Below, one piece after another: positions 36,915-48,965 of a stretch of 64,000 bases of DNA. The notes under the pieces were generated by a model that saw nothing but the letters and a program-made list of their open reading frames with translations, was not told the DNA's origin and made no database searches. Source of the DNA: Apostichopus japonicus (Eukaryota > Echinodermata > Holothuroidea > Aspidochirotida > Stichopodidae). The position numbers and the translations under genes are program-made. The DNA lies in NCBI RefSeq assembly GCF_037975245.1, contig NC_092567.1, positions 13,222,876 through 13,286,875 of the forward strand, in the 5' to 3' direction. The first letter of the stretch is position 1, and the number at the start of each line of letters is the position of its first letter.

Positions 36915-38286
36915 TGCCCTATGTACCATGGCCTATAAGTTATGTAGTTACTTTCTACTCGTAAGCATGGGCGGCGATCCTGGGGGGGGGAAGGGGGAGG
37001 GATATATCCCCCATGAAAATGGGTGGAGGGGATGTAATACACCATATCCCCCCACCAAATGCCAGGGATACATTTATGCATCATCGTGAATGTACGGCTC
37101 TTTTTTAGCTTCATTTCTCGCCTACCATAAATGCAGTGCGATCTTTTCAAATAAAGCGTCTTTATAAAGCAATAATAGTTGACTGTAGGCTTCATTGGCC
37201 CTATAACAACAAAATGTTTTATTGCGCCCAGGTATTGATATAGTACATATATGCACCCTCATACTGTAGTATTCATATAGGCCCTATAGTAGGCCTACAC
37301 ACGTACATGTTCCCTCGAACAGCTGAAAATCTCATGTTACCAGGGTAATGCTTAATACACGTTTCACCTGGATGCCCTAGCAATCGGTGCCTAGGAATGT
37401 AACTATGTGTAATTGTGTATTGCATGTGTATAGGCCTATAACAGCCTGCATGAGGCCATTTTCTTCATCGAATAATATAAAAGAGCTCTCGAACATTCTA
37501 ACGTAGCGCCTGAAACAAGATTGACAGGGGCAATTTTCCCAAAATAACACCCGAATTTAAAAAAAAAGAAGTATTTTGGATCCTGATTATGAGATATTCG
37601 GATGTCCTATGTACCATGGCCGATAAGTTATGTAGTTACTTTCTACTCGTAAGCATGGGCGGCGATCCTGGGGGGAAGGGGGAGGGATATATCCCCCATG
37701 AAAATGGGTGGAGGGGATGTAATACACCATATCCCCCCACCAAATGCCAGGGATACATTTATGCATCATCGTGAATGTACGGCTCTTTTTTAGCTTCATT
37801 TCTCGCCTACCATAAACGCAGTGCGATCTTTTCAAATAAAGCATCTTTATAAAGCAATAATAGTTGACTGTAGGCTTCTTTGGCCCTATAACAACAAAAT
37901 GTTTTATTGCGCCCAGGTATTGATATAGTACATATATGCACCCTCATACTGTAGTATTCATATAGGCCCTATAGTAGGCCTACACACGTACATGTTCCCT
38001 CGAACAGCTGAAAATCTCATGTTACCAGGGTAATGCTTAATACACGTTTCACCTGGATGCCCTAGCAATCGGTGCCTAGGAATGTAACTATGTGTAATTG
38101 TGTATTGCATGTGTATAGGCCTATAAAAGCCTGCATGAGGCCATTTTCTTCATCGAATAATATAAAAGAGCTCTCGAACATTCTAACGTAGCGCCTGAAA
38201 CAAGATTGACGGGCAATTTTCCCAAAATAACACCCGAACTTAAAAAAAAAAGAAGTATTTTGGATCCTGATTATGAGATATTCGGA
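36915..38286. repeat. Recent tandem duplication of ~0.69 kb
   Basis: Copy 1 spans 36915-37602 and copy 2 spans 37603-38286; they differ by few substitutions and short G- or A-run length changes. Each contains catgggcggcgatcc at 36966 and 37654, a terminus resembling the CATGGGCGGC element, G-rich and CCCC-rich segments, aggccctatagtaggcctac, and a shared cgaacattctaacgtag. Reverse-strand frames of 117 and 85 codons read through the duplicated repeat and give low-complexity Pro-rich peptides; they are not called. Confidence 0.9.
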
Positions 38287-38309
38287 CATGATATCCCTAT
38301 TTTAAAGTT

Positions 38310-38440
38310 GGGTATATGCCGCTTGGAAACCTCGGGAAGTGCCCTTTCCGGCCATCTAGAGGGTTTGTAAATCCCAAATTTTCTTGTACGCTTCGCGCCA
38401 ACCCATGATGGCGCTATGCTTAGATAGTCATCAAGGTCAT
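38310..38440 (-). mobile_element. Reverse fragment of the 'ggttggcgcg' repeat family
   Basis: Contains gggaagtgccctttccgg, ccatctagaggg, cttcgcgccaacccatgatg and gcgctatgcttagatag, the reversed word order of 28690-28860 and the same orientation as 62040-62130. It directly follows the 0.69 kb duplication. Confidence 0.65.
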
Positions 38441-40790
38441 ATTCCCCCACTCAGAAGTAAGGATCGCTGCTCATGCTCGTAAGTAATAGGAAAACAATGA
38501 GAAAAGTTATTTCAAAGGAACTTAAGTTCAAAGTTGGCACATTCAAAAGACATGTTTCGTTGTTGAGGTGCTCAGTCAACTCATACTTTGTGATATGTTA
38601 TGTGTTAACTGTTATAGGCTAGCCTAGGTGTATTTTACTTAGTAAAATAGTATAGTACGAGTAGTTTAAATGGTTTATACCCTGGCTGTAGTAAATGCAT
38701 GCCAATGGTAGGTAAGGCTAGGATAAACATTGCCCTAGTTAGCAGTGGTAGCAATAAGTAGCCATCTTGAAGTATTGTGTCTTACTAATACTGCATAGCT
38801 TCGTTATTCAGAAGGGAAAGTGCAGGGTAAAATCGGTCAAAGAGGTTAATAACAGTATATTGAAATTGCAACTTTAACCAACAATCTGTCAAATGTAGAC
38901 ATTAGGCGGGTACAAGAAGAGATCTGTCGCAATATGATTGGGAGTAGGAAAATGATGGTGTTGTCTGGTCTCCTTGAAACCCCTCTCCTATCTGTCTTTG
39001 ATTCTTGTAGAAGGTTAATACATTTTACTAAAACACCTTACTATTTGTTACTTAGTGAAATCTGTACTTGTGTATCACACCAAAAAAATCAAAATGAGGG
39101 GAAGGATGAAGGGGAGGGTGGTATTACCCCCAGGTATCACTATCAGGGTTAGTTGATTACATGTACATCAATCAGGCTTCAAATTTCGATGGTGCCCCTC
39201 CAACTGGCCTTGGTGCCTTTAGGAAATGTGACGTTTTTACGGCCAAAAATGCTGTGTCCTTTTTTCTCCGATGGCCGTCGTGCCCTTTTTTAGAAACAAA
39301 CCCCAATATACACCCTTTACAACGAAAAACATAACAAAACACAGTTTTGAATGAACATCTTTCATTATTGCTTTCAAAACACCACAACTTCTTCTGACAA
39401 GAACCAAAATTTCTCCCAATCCTACAGATAATTGAATTCGTTTGAAAAGAAGTATATCATAACAATCAATCGCAAGTTACAGGGTTTACAACACTCCATT
39501 ACAGAGATTTTCATGCTATAAATAGACAATGATGCTTTTCCAAAATTCCCGAGATTTGATTGGCTAATAGTCCCTATCCACTGTCTGGGAAACATTCTTG
39601 CATATGTAGTGCTTCAGTTAACACGAAGTTGTATTTACAACGATACTTGCAACGTTACTTGTAGAGATAACAAAGTTTGTTGTATATGCTATCATATGTG
39701 TGCACTCAAATATCATAACGTTAGGCCTTGCCGCATACCGTTCTACGTAACTGTTGACAATCACTCCTGGTAGGAAGATGCACTTGAATTGTTCCTGAGA
39801 CTGTCACGTAATATTTGAATCATTGTTTCGATCAGAAAATGTTTTGAGTTGAACAATCTACGAATTTCGTGGGAAGCTAATATCTCTGATCCTGCAAAGA
39901 ATATAACATCTCACGGTATGTTTCTTCTCTCTGCATTGATAGTTGCTAATGTAAAATGTGTATTCACACCACGGTAGTTTCTGTTGCAAAGTCCAATTGA
40001 CCAAGTGCTTTAGTAATTTTTTTTGGTGCAACGTTCATGCGTAAACTACTGTGAATCGTCAAAAGTAGACATTGAGGTTTGATTTTATTTTAATCCACAT
40101 TGCGTAAAAAGCTATTCACATAGAAACTGTAATTTCGTAGAAATGATTGTTTGCAAAGAGCCTAGCCCAGGATAAATACTGGATCAGGTTTTGAGGATTT
40201 GCGCATGAAGTTCGAACAGGCCTATGTACATGTAATGGAACAGTGAACTGTGGAATTTAGCGAGAGATATGGTAAGTACAGGGAATTTTGAAGAGTTGGT
40301 TGTTAGAATCATTGCAAGGTCAAAGCATGGAGCTAGTACTACGGAGTTGGCGAGTAGAGAAGTAAAGAACGGACGAAGGGGAGGGAGTGGGGGTAAAAAT
40401 TGGTTAAACCGGTAGGGTGGGCAAAAGATGGGGTGGGCGAAAGAAGGAGTGGGCCAGGCCGCCCCTGTCAAACAGCGAAACTAAGGCACTGAGCCATCTG
40501 CCCTATATATTGTGTATACCACTCACTAAGTTACCTAGGGGTTAAATAATTATTGACAAAAAGGAAAGCAAAGTGAGAGAGACCACCTTCTACTGTTCTG
40601 CTTCATTAAAACAGTCGCCAGGACCAGAACAGAAATTGTTTCATGATGTTTATTCTTCATGGCCTTGCTGCCCTTCTTAAGATGCAAGTTGGCCTTACAT
40701 GGTGCCTTACCTCATGACCTTGGTGCCCTTTATAATTTTGCCCCATTCAAGGCCAAAGTGGCCTTGCCCTAAAAATTGCCCAAAAATATT
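38441..40790. other. Non-coding stretch without confident features
   Basis: No coherent coding or tandem repeat signal was identified. Two scraps (around 39180-39260 and 40670-40770) share the words 'ccttggtgccctt' and 'tggccttgcc' and may be related. A 33-codon open frame ending in a good donor (cacg|gtatgt, near 39914) follows a region with attggct at 39560; it could be an untranslated or first exon but nothing confirms it. Confidence 0.35.
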
Positions 40791-41480
40791 GGTATTGGCT
40801 TCTTCTTGAATGCATGCTGCATATGTTAAGCTACAATACTTACTGAAAAGTTATATGCTAGTTCGTAAATGTGTGCTGCATATATGGAAGGCTACAATAC
40901 TTACAAATCAGTTCCAAGCATTGGCTGAACAGTTCCTGATACAGACTACTCCAAGGGTGTAGGAACTGGGGGGGCTGGGGGCGCCAGCCCCCCAGTGAAA
41001 AATATGGAGGGGCGGAAGTATCATTTGCAAGTCAGAAAACCCCTTTTTCATATCCAAATGAGAAGAAAGTCTCATATGGAGCACCAAATTGCATCTAAGG
41101 CCAGGTGGAAATGCAAAAATTATTTACAAAATGGAGTGGGTGTTGAAGTGTGCTAAATTGCACCAAATTGCCTCTGAGTACACCTGGAAATGCAAAAAAT
41201 TGCCGAAGGGGGAGGGGGAACCCTCCCCCAGGCCGGCCATCAGTCTTCAGCCCCCCACTCAAAAGTACCTTCCTATGCCTCTGGACTACTCCTTGTGTAT
41301 GTGCTAGATGAATGTTAGGCTGCATTACTTACCAGTTAAAAAGATCCAGGTGTAGGCTCTTCCTTTGAATGTGTAATGCATATGTTAGGCTGCATTTCTT
41401 TCTGAACAGTTTCTGATAAAGGCTACTCCATGAGTGTGTGCTGCATATGTTAGGGAACAATACTTACTGTAATAAACAGT
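40790..41480. repeat. Degenerate ~65-bp tandem repeats, split by a small transposon
   Basis: The word group 'tgctgcatatgttaggctac' followed by aatacttact and aacagttcctgata recurs at about 40800, 40870, 41310, 41380 and 41440, with moderate divergence. The run is interrupted by the element at 40953-41283; words on the two sides continue the same repeat. Confidence 0.65.
40953..41283. mobile_element. 331-bp element with 9-bp target duplication
   Basis: Flanked by gactactcc at 40944-40952 and 41284-41292. Left end AAGGGTGTAGGAAC and right end (reverse) AGAGGCATAGGAAG form imperfect terminal inverted repeats, each followed by a G-run. A hairpin near the left end has arms actggggggctgg-like and ccagccccccagt. 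A 9-bp duplication points to a Mutator-like mechanism, though an 8-bp hAT-like site with chance extension cannot be excluded. Confidence 0.72.
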
Positions 41481-41625
41481 TGTGCCAAGTTTAATGTTTG
41501 TAAAGCTATGTGTGTTGTGGGCATTTTTAGTAGAAAACATGAAAAGGAATACCAGTTAGAAAGATTTTATAGTACATGTTTTGTGGCCAATAGTTTTGTT
41601 GAAAGAACTTATTCCTAAGTAATTA

Positions 41626-41946
41626 ATGATCAGTTGTTTGATTGGCAAGGGGACAGGAAAGTGTCTCTCATACAAATGCAAATTTATTGATAGATGCAAA
41701 CAAGAAGTAATAAAAACCAAGGCAATCCACACCACAGTTTACGCAGATTTCATCAAGAAGAAAAAAGACCCTTCTGGGTTTAAAGTGAAATATATTTCTG
41801 AAGAAGTTGGAAGTGCACATTTTCAAGCCCCTGCCGGGTTTCTGTGCACTTCTTTTCACCTCATGTACAGTATATTATGTTATGTTGTACGTGAAGTGAT
41901 AAACCAAATAAATGAAACGAAACAAATTGGCAACATATATCTGTAG
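41626..41946 (+). CDS. 106-codon open frame, doubtful
   Basis: This frame starts MISCLIGKGTGKCLSYK and contains a Lys-rich stretch (KKKKDPSGFKVKY). It is compositionally more protein-like than most frames in the window, but has no recognised domain. A shadow frame of 63 codons runs opposite. An aataaa word lies near its 3' end (about 41908). It could be a terminal exon or a chance frame. Confidence 0.2.
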   Translation: MISCLIGKGTGKCLSYKCKFIDRCKQEVIKTKAIHTTVYADFIKKKKDPSGFKVKYISEEVGSAHFQAPAGFLCTSFHLMYSILCYVVREVINQINETKQIGNIYL

Positions 41947-43095
41947 CCTAGTTCAGATAAGTTTATGCAACTTATTGTCATTTAAAATAGCTGCACAGTT
42001 TGTTGCAGTATTACATTGTACAGCGAACTTCAATTATCGTTATGAGTTGGGTTAGTCCATTAAAAACACAAAATGGATCAAGGAAGTGTAATATTGCACT
42101 GACTTAACTGTCAGCAACTACATCATATAAGATGCATCATATATATACAACTTGGGTTAATAGTGAGTTGTTGGTGATCATTTCCATTCATTTGTTATTA
42201 TTAAAGGGTATGGATTATTTGCTACGAAAGAATATAAGAAGAAGAAGAACTCCTCTTAGAATATACTGGTGTGTTTAGACATGCTTACCAAGAAAACAAA
42301 TGATTGGACTACTTAGTCTAATACACAGAACATTGGGGAGCTCATCACATCTACACAGAACAAATTAAGAAAAGAAAAAGCCTCTTGAGGAATAGGGTAT
42401 TACATGTTTGTCAAGGATATGCTATTAGAGTGTGTCATCCAAGGATGCTCTGTGTGTTGTGTCTAAGTGTGATTGAAATAACATATTTTGAGTTGTTTAG
42501 ACCCTATACAACACTAAATTAACATGTTTTTTAGAGAGGGTGTGGGGGAGGGGCATAGTTTGCAGATTGGTGAAGGAGAATTGAAGTTATTCTTCTTATT
42601 TCAATTGCTAGCGTTGACATACTAGTTTGTTAGATTGGTAAGGCACAGTATTGCAGAGATATTTATTGTCAATTGCAAAGATCAATATTAGTTTGAGTTT
42701 TAATGTAGGATTTTAGCTCTTACACAATATTAACCAGTCTATGTATGCTATTGTTCTCTAAAAAATAGCTAAGCTTTCTTGTGTATTGACAAGGCTTCAT
42801 TCATGAATTGTTTATGTAGGGTTGTGTTCTCTTTGGAGATATTATCAAACTCTTAGTTCGGTGAAGAGAACCTGGCTGTTTGCATTGAGGGCATTCAAGT
42901 AGTGTAAACCATGTCTGAAGTAAGGCTTTCATGTTGATATTACAGTGTGGAATGTACTCACAAGTATAGATGATAACAACTACTGACTTTTACTATGTAA
43001 CAATGAAATATTTGTGATTTAATTCTGAGAACCTAAAATCACTTCAAATGCTTCACTGTTTTCACTGAAATGTTCCAATTAATTAATTTTTTTAG

Positions 43096-43200
43096 AAACA
43101 AACAAATCAATACAAGCCACCTGAAGTTTTGAGAGAACGAAACACTGATAATGAGCCGGAGAGATCACCTGGGGAATCAGAACGCACAAAGATTGCAAAG
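43096..43200 (+). CDS. Candidate internal coding exon, 35 codons, phase 0-0
   Basis: The acceptor ttaatttttttag ends at 43095 and the donor aaag|gtaagaaat begins at 43201. The 105-base interval is open in phase 0 and gives a hydrophilic, probably disordered peptide with KPPEVLRERNTDNEPERSP. Length divisible by three, strong splice signals on both sides and a higher GC content than the flanks support a real exon. No family is recognised. Confidence 0.55.
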
Positions 43201-43918
43201 GTAAGAAATGTGCCCTGTTATTTATAGATACCTCAATCCTAGATAAATTTCATCTGGTTTATGTTGAGCAAACCAGAAGATAAAATACTGGAGGAATATC
43301 TTTAACCAGTAAGTATAACCAAACTATTAGCATTATAGGTTGGATGTCATCATCACCTGTACCACTGTTGCAGTAGTTTGTACAATGATGTCCTCCAAGG
43401 AATAGCCAACTCTATTGCATACATGTCTAGACACACCTCAAGAGGTTGAAAACAAAAATTGGCCCAATGGTTAGATTTTTCATCCCTTTGATGGCTATTC
43501 AGTGATTTCCATTGAAGTATATGTCCTGACTATGTATCCTGATTTAAACTATATGCTGAAGGTAAAACATAGTGAGGATGTTTTTTGTAAAGTAATTGTT
43601 AGAACATGTTTGTCAAGGTTACAGATTAGCCTATGTAATAATGTAAGTGATTTTTATTGTTAAACACTGCCTTACTCATAAATTTGTCATATTTTATAAG
43701 TGTTCTCAGTACATGCAAGTACAGGATTTATTTAAAACAATTGTCAGGTGCTCATGTTTTCAGGGAAGTAAAAGAGACTAAATACTAAGTATTAAGAATT
43801 TCCTGAGTATCATTCATCTGAATACATAATATATCCATGAAGTCTTTCCAATCTTAGGTAAACAAGTAGTGTTGTATATTGTGATGATTGCTCTTCACCA
43901 TGGATATCAGTATAGCAG

Positions 43919-44068
43919 GTTGCAACTGCTTCATCTGTGGTATTATTTACAAGTGAATTATGTACAAGAAATTTGGAATATTTCTTTCTTTTGTCACATT
44001 ATGTCAAACAACTTCCACATCATGAAGGGGATAGGAAAGATTTGTTCACTTTAGCTAGCAAGAAGCAG
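43919..44068 (+). CDS. Candidate internal coding exon, 50 codons, phase 0-0
   Basis: The acceptor tagcag ends at 43918 and the donor gcag|gtgagttc begins at 44069. The 150 bases are open in phase 0 (starting VATASSVVLF and ending LASKKQ, with HHEGDRKDLF). An in-frame stop lies just upstream of the acceptor, and the phase matches the exon 718 bases before it. It probably belongs to the same transcript. The peptide was not recognised. Confidence 0.5.
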
Positions 44069-44399
44069 GTGAGTTCAAGTTAGGCATGCATCAAATTTTT
44101 TATTTTTTTATTTATTATATCCCAGAGAGATAGTGGCTTACTACTTTGAGTATAACATGTTATATTCACCAATTCAAAGCTTTGATGTTACTCCAAATTG
44201 GTACACTGTTTTATTTCAAATATATACACCAGATTAAAAAACTTTCACAGGCTACACTCAAATTGAAATCATTGGATGTGTCAGAAGGGGGGGCGAGGGG
44301 TAGAGGGGGCAATAAGGTATGTAGGTTAGATATTATATTAGCTAGCAATGAACTAATTGAAAGCATATGATTTATGGGTTCATCCTTTCTGAATGGGAT

Positions 44400-45287
44400 G
44401 GAGTGGGGGGGGGGGGGCTTTAGCACCTGCTGCATAAAGTGTAATATGTTCCGAAAAATACAGTTTGTATACTATCACTGAGTTCATTTCCCCATTATGC
44501 TTATTATGCTAATATGCAGTGTAAAATTAATTGTTGAAGATTGCATATAGCCACCATTTTAGAGTTTGATGTTATTCCAAACTGTAAAACCTCAAATACA
44601 ATGAGCATTTAGAAAATTACCCTGTCCACCCTTTACAGGGTCCACCCATTTTAAAACCTTTACATTGGCAGAAGTTGGGTTGTACACTGTTATCTTTTCT
44701 CCTATCCTTTGACTAAGATATATTTACCATTCCCGGCAGAAAGTTAGATGTGATTTATTTTAAATGCTAGGTAATTTTTATTTATCTCAACCTCAACGGT
44801 TTAATGTGTGCGAATATATTGAACAATCTAATGGAAATTGTTGAATATATTATACATCCTTTGTTTCAAAGATTTGATGTTATTTCTAAATTGGTGAATT
44901 GTTAAAACTGAAAAAGGCAATGTGTAGAAAAAGACCTTGACCTTATGCCAGATAAAAGCATTTTTTGTATTACAACTTTGTTAATGAACAGTGCAACATT
45001 CCAATGTTGAACATATGATATTTATCCTTTCAAATGTTATTCCAATATGGTTAACTGTTTAAATTGTCTAAAAGAAGAGGCTTCTCTATATTTTAAAACA
45101 TTGCTGGGAGGGGGGCAGAAGTGGGAGGAAACTGGGGGAGAAGGTATGCACAATAATGCCCTAATATTTTGATATTATGTGTATATATATATATTAATAT
45201 TTTATATTTTTATGTAATCCCACCGGATATGGGAGAACTATTGAGTTTACATGCTGTTGCATACGCTACATTTATGTAGTTTCATAT
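44400..45287. repeat. Diverged dispersed repeat with long period
   Basis: Elements such as 'ctgttgcatacgctacattt', 'tgcagtgtaaaat', 'gatattatg' and G-runs recur with modification at 44395-44560, 45160-45287, 48545-48610, 49790-49970, 58225-58330 and 58690-58860. The best-preserved pair is 58229 and 58739 (offset about 510): ccacttgttgagtggaaat followed by a 'gacttgaccatcctattaag' word. The units are old and separated by later insertions, so original tandem organisation is inferred. Confidence 0.5.
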
Positions 45288-46455
45288 CAGGGTAGGAATG
45301 AAGATTTGGTTTTTTTTTTTGGGGGGGGGGCTATTTTGGAAAAGAAAAGTTAAATACGCCCCCCTAAATGTATTTACGAGGGCTTTTCTAAGGTTTAGGG
45401 AGGCTTTTTTTTTCAAAGTTCAATATGCTGTTTAGGGAAATGGTTTTAAACATTCAACAGGATAAAGTAAACACAATTACCCTCTTCCTAGTGCTGCGAC
45501 CGTATAGCTAATTCATTAAAAGTTTAATGGCAAAAATTTCCAATCGTTTAGCAAATAACATCAAGCCACCAACTATATGACGAAAAACCAATAACCCATC
45601 AACTGATATAGAAAACACAGCTTTACTTCCGCTGAAGGTGCCCTTTCCTTAAATCATGTATTTTTCGTGTGGATAAAATCACTCACCACCAAATACTAAA
45701 CCATTATACCGCTGTAAAGTAATCAAAGTGTTAAAACCCTCAATCCATCGCCACAGCAACGGTGTACGTAAAATACAACATTCCCTCTTTAAGACATAGC
45801 ACAAACCTTCCAAACAAATGCCGATTTCCAGCAAATTGAAAGTTGTAAACAAAGCTACAGTTTATTTTTTTTGGCAAACCAATGGTTAGGCTACATTTCC
45901 CATTGACTAAGTGTGGTTGTTAGGCAAACATGAGGTCATAGGTTGCAGTATTTCTTGGATAGTTTAGTTCTAGCTAACTGCCTCACAATTTCAGCGAATC
46001 AAGAGATGCTATAGGCTACCATGATCTTGACGATAGCAGCAAGGAAAGTAAGTAAACAAAGCTATGCAAAGTATTTTTGTTTTTGTTTATGCAAACCGAT
46101 GGTTAGGCTACATTTCCCATTGACATAGTGTGGTTGCTAGGCTAACATGTGGTCAGAGATTGCAGTTTTGCATGGATATTTTTATATTTGATTTGCGACA
46201 CAACTTGAGCGAATAAACAGATGGCTAGGTTGGATTTCAATGTTGACTTAGTGTGAAGTTAGGCTACCATGTGGCCGGTGATTTGTGGTGATTTTAGGTT
46301 GTCGCTGGTTCTGAAATTGCTTAATGGGGGCCTTAATTTGCCAGTGACTATGCGTTCCTGGTGATTGTGCGCGACCCTCTCGCACTGCTTCAAATTTTAT
46401 GCTGGATTGCGAGAACTGTTTGTGCCATTCACACGGCTACTGGAAACCCTGGGTT
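45288..46455 (+). mobile_element. REP-B transposon, most continuous copy
   Basis: Starts CAGGGTAGGAATGAAG inside the dispersed repeat ('tttcatat'). It has the left half (accattataccgctg, ccatcgccacagcaacgg, aacattccctcttt) directly joined to the right half (ggcaaaccaatggttagg, gctacatttcccattgac, acatgaggtc). It therefore serves as an uninterrupted reference for the copy split at 30029-32680. The gatggttaggctac module is duplicated inside it (45888 and 46098). The usual cgcccccgcttatttc end is missing; similarity stops near aaaccctggg. Confidence 0.72.
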
Positions 46456-46776
46456 CAGCCCGATATTCATAAGAACCATTAGTCATAAGGGTCATTGTTC
46501 ATAAGGTTCGTTATTCATAACGTGCATTATTTCGAAAAAAAGGTTCGTTATCCATAATCAATTTTTTTTTTCTTTATTCATAATAAAAGGGGTCATTGTT
46601 CATAAGGTCCGTTATTCATAATGGAAAAAAGGTTCGATATTCATGATAGCAAAAAAGGTCCGGTTTTTTATAATCGGAAAAAAGGTGCGATATTCATAAT
46701 AGCAAAAAAGGTCTGTTACTCATAATCGGAAAAAAGGTTCGATATTCATAATAGCAAAAAGGTCCATCTTTTAATA
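46455..46776. repeat. Short tandem repeats 'attcataa/ggttcg'
   Basis: A degenerate ~26-bp unit (gttattcataatcgg, aaaaaaggttcgatattc, ataatagcaaaaaagg) repeats about ten times. It lies between the truncated REP-B copy and the hAT-like element. No coding frame survives. Confidence 0.75.
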
Positions 46777-46784
46777 ATTGGAAT

Positions 46785-48533
46785 TAGTGTTCAACCGATC
46801 ATGCATAACAGAAAATACCGATTACCGATTATTTTTTTCATAATCGTACCGATTCCGATTCCGATTATTTGAAAATGAGAAAATATCCCGTCTATACGAA
46901 ATCAGCAATAAAGTTTGACAGAAACAATTATTGTTGTGATTTTCCCCCGTTTCCTTTTGCTTCGTTGTTATACAATGCTCTAAGGTATCATTTTGTATGA
47001 ACCAAATTACCTCTGGAGTTTCTCGGAAAGAAAAAAAAAAGGTTTTTTTGAAAAATTTCCAAAATACGGAAATATGACATCTTACCTAGTCAGCACTGTG
47101 CTAAGGTAATGGCCTAACCACCTCGACGGGAATGTCACCTGTTAATGGCTTGAAATGGGTTAAGAATAGTTACTCAAAATATCCATCTCAAAAAGTATCT
47201 CAGACAAACCATCCATCTTCAATCTTTACCAAAGTGTAAATTTAATGACATATTGCCTTCATTCCGACATTATTTTGTACTTATTTTCAGTATTATACCG
47301 TTTAAGGACAAATAGAAATGTTACGAATTTGAAGTTAAACATACCTATTCGTTACCTATTTAACTCCATTCAGGTTCAATTAGAAAATGTAAGCTTAGGC
47401 CAATCAAACTGAAAAGCAAATTTTATCATCGTATCTTGTTTAAAATTACTCTAAAATGTAATACCAGATTGATGTAAAGAAATAATAACAACTAGAAACT
47501 ACTCCAATATAAAATATAACATTCCCTCTTTAAGACATATCACTTACAGTACCTTCCAAACAAATGCCGATTTCCAGCAAATTGAAAGTTGTAAACTAAG
47601 CTACGCATTTTTTTGTTTTTTTTTTGTTTTGCAAACCGATGGTTAGGCTACATTTCCCATTGACTTAGTGTGGTTGTTAGGCTAACATGTGGTCGAAGAT
47701 TGCAGTTTCCTTGGATATTTTTATTTTTTATTTGCGACACAACTGGAGCGAATAAACAGATGGCAAGGTAAGATTTCCATGCAGTTAACTTAGTGTGAAG
47801 TAAGGCTACCATGTGGTCGGAGATTTGTGAGGATTTTAGGTTATTTTCGTTGGTACTGAAATTGCTTCGTGCAGGCCGTAATTTGCCACGGGAAATTCCC
47901 GGTGATTGTGCGCGACCCTCTCGCACTGCTTCAAATTTGATGCGGGATGTGAAAACTGTTTGCGCAATTCGCGCTGCAACTGCAATTCCTAGCTAAAGCA
48001 AATGCATGTCACAATTAATTTTACACAGACACCTGATAAAAAGAGGGCGATTTTCTTATATTTCTTTTTTCTTTTTCGCACTCGTAATTGTGCTTTAGGA
48101 GGTCTTTTTAGCACTTGCGAGGGCGAATCGCCCATCGCCCCCGCTTATTTCCGACCCTGTCCAGCACATTCTTTAATTCGCGAAATTGGTATTGCTGCTA
48201 TGTTTACTGTGCCAAGAAATATGAAGTCACTAACCACGAGGGAAGCAAAATCGGCGACCCTGGCAGCCTAATTTGATAAAAGTATACACTGTGAAAGACG
48301 TATGGATGTCTTACTTTAATATTTCGTAGTAAAAGAACAAACCTAATACATCAGTTGATATTTTCAACTCCCATATGCTTTTGAATAATGATATTTTCAC
48401 CTTCCATATGTTTTTGAATAATCGGTATCACATAACTGGTATTCCACGTAATTTTTACCGATTCCGATTATGTTCCGATTATGCAATATTCGTACCGATT
48501 CCGATTCCGATTAGGTTAATCGGTTGAACACTA
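46785..48533. mobile_element. hAT-like element, 1.75 kb, 8-bp target duplication
   Basis: Terminal inverted repeats TAGTGTTCAACCGAT are exact at 46785-46799 and 48519-48533. Flanks ATTGGAAT (46777-46784) and ATCGGAAT (48534-48541) match at 7 of 8 bases. Subterminal regions on both sides contain several copies of attccgatt/aatcggaat in both orientations, as expected for transposase-binding repeats. A partial REP-B copy is nested inside. No intact transposase is visible; the 89-codon frame at 48002-48271 spans REP-B sequence and is not convincing. Confidence 0.82.
47511..48165 (+). mobile_element. Partial REP-B copy nested in the hAT-like element
   Basis: From aacattccctctttaagac through gcaaaccgatggttaggc, atgtggtcgaagattgcag and cgcccccgcttatttccg to gaccctg. 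It aligns with 45775-46430 and with 32681-33288, but the left third of REP-B is missing. It preserves the right terminus that the 45 kb copy lacks. Confidence 0.7.
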
Positions 48534-48679
48534 ATCGGAATGTCCTATTAAGACTATATGCTGTTGTTTATGCCACATTTATGCAGTTTGATATACCTTA
48601 TAACTGAGATTGTAATACCCTGGTATCTTTTTTTGTTTGACAAAGATTTTTCACCATTCCAAGCAGCATAAGTATGTAC

Positions 48680-48965
48680 TTGTGTGAAGAAATGTCTCAT
48701 GCCGGTAATCTAACCTAGGATCCAATGAGGTGTAACAGAAGTGTTAGACACCACCATTGATCCCAGAAAATACACACACTACTGTCACTTTAGACACTCA
48801 ATTAGACACTAGTGTACAGTCAATACATGGTTTTGATAAAAGGTATCACGTTTCATTACTGTCTGCATTTTGTAGCAACAAGAAGAAAACCACTTGCAAG
48901 CAATGGAAAGTTAACTTTTTCAGAGCGTGGCATGCGGTTTGGGGCGGGTCTTCGATGCCTGGAGG
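48680..48965 (+). repeat. Repeat D, uninterrupted copy
   Basis: Words atgccggtaatctaacc, aatgaggtgtaacagaagtg, ccagaaaatacacacactac and, later, aaggtatcacgtttcatta, tgtctgcattttgtagcaac and gcaagcaatggaaag occur in order. The same series is found at 61673-61787 and 63309-63510, where the 1.5 kb TIR element is inserted between the halves. Confidence 0.75.

Noticed and set aside
36842-37195. 117-codon reverse-strand frame
   Set aside because: It reads through the duplicated G/C-run repeat, giving a Pro-rich low-complexity peptide, and reappears truncated in the second copy.
48002-48271. 89-codon frame at the right side of the hAT-like element, as a transposase remnant
   Set aside because: Most of it lies in the nested REP-B copy, and no transposase motif is visible.
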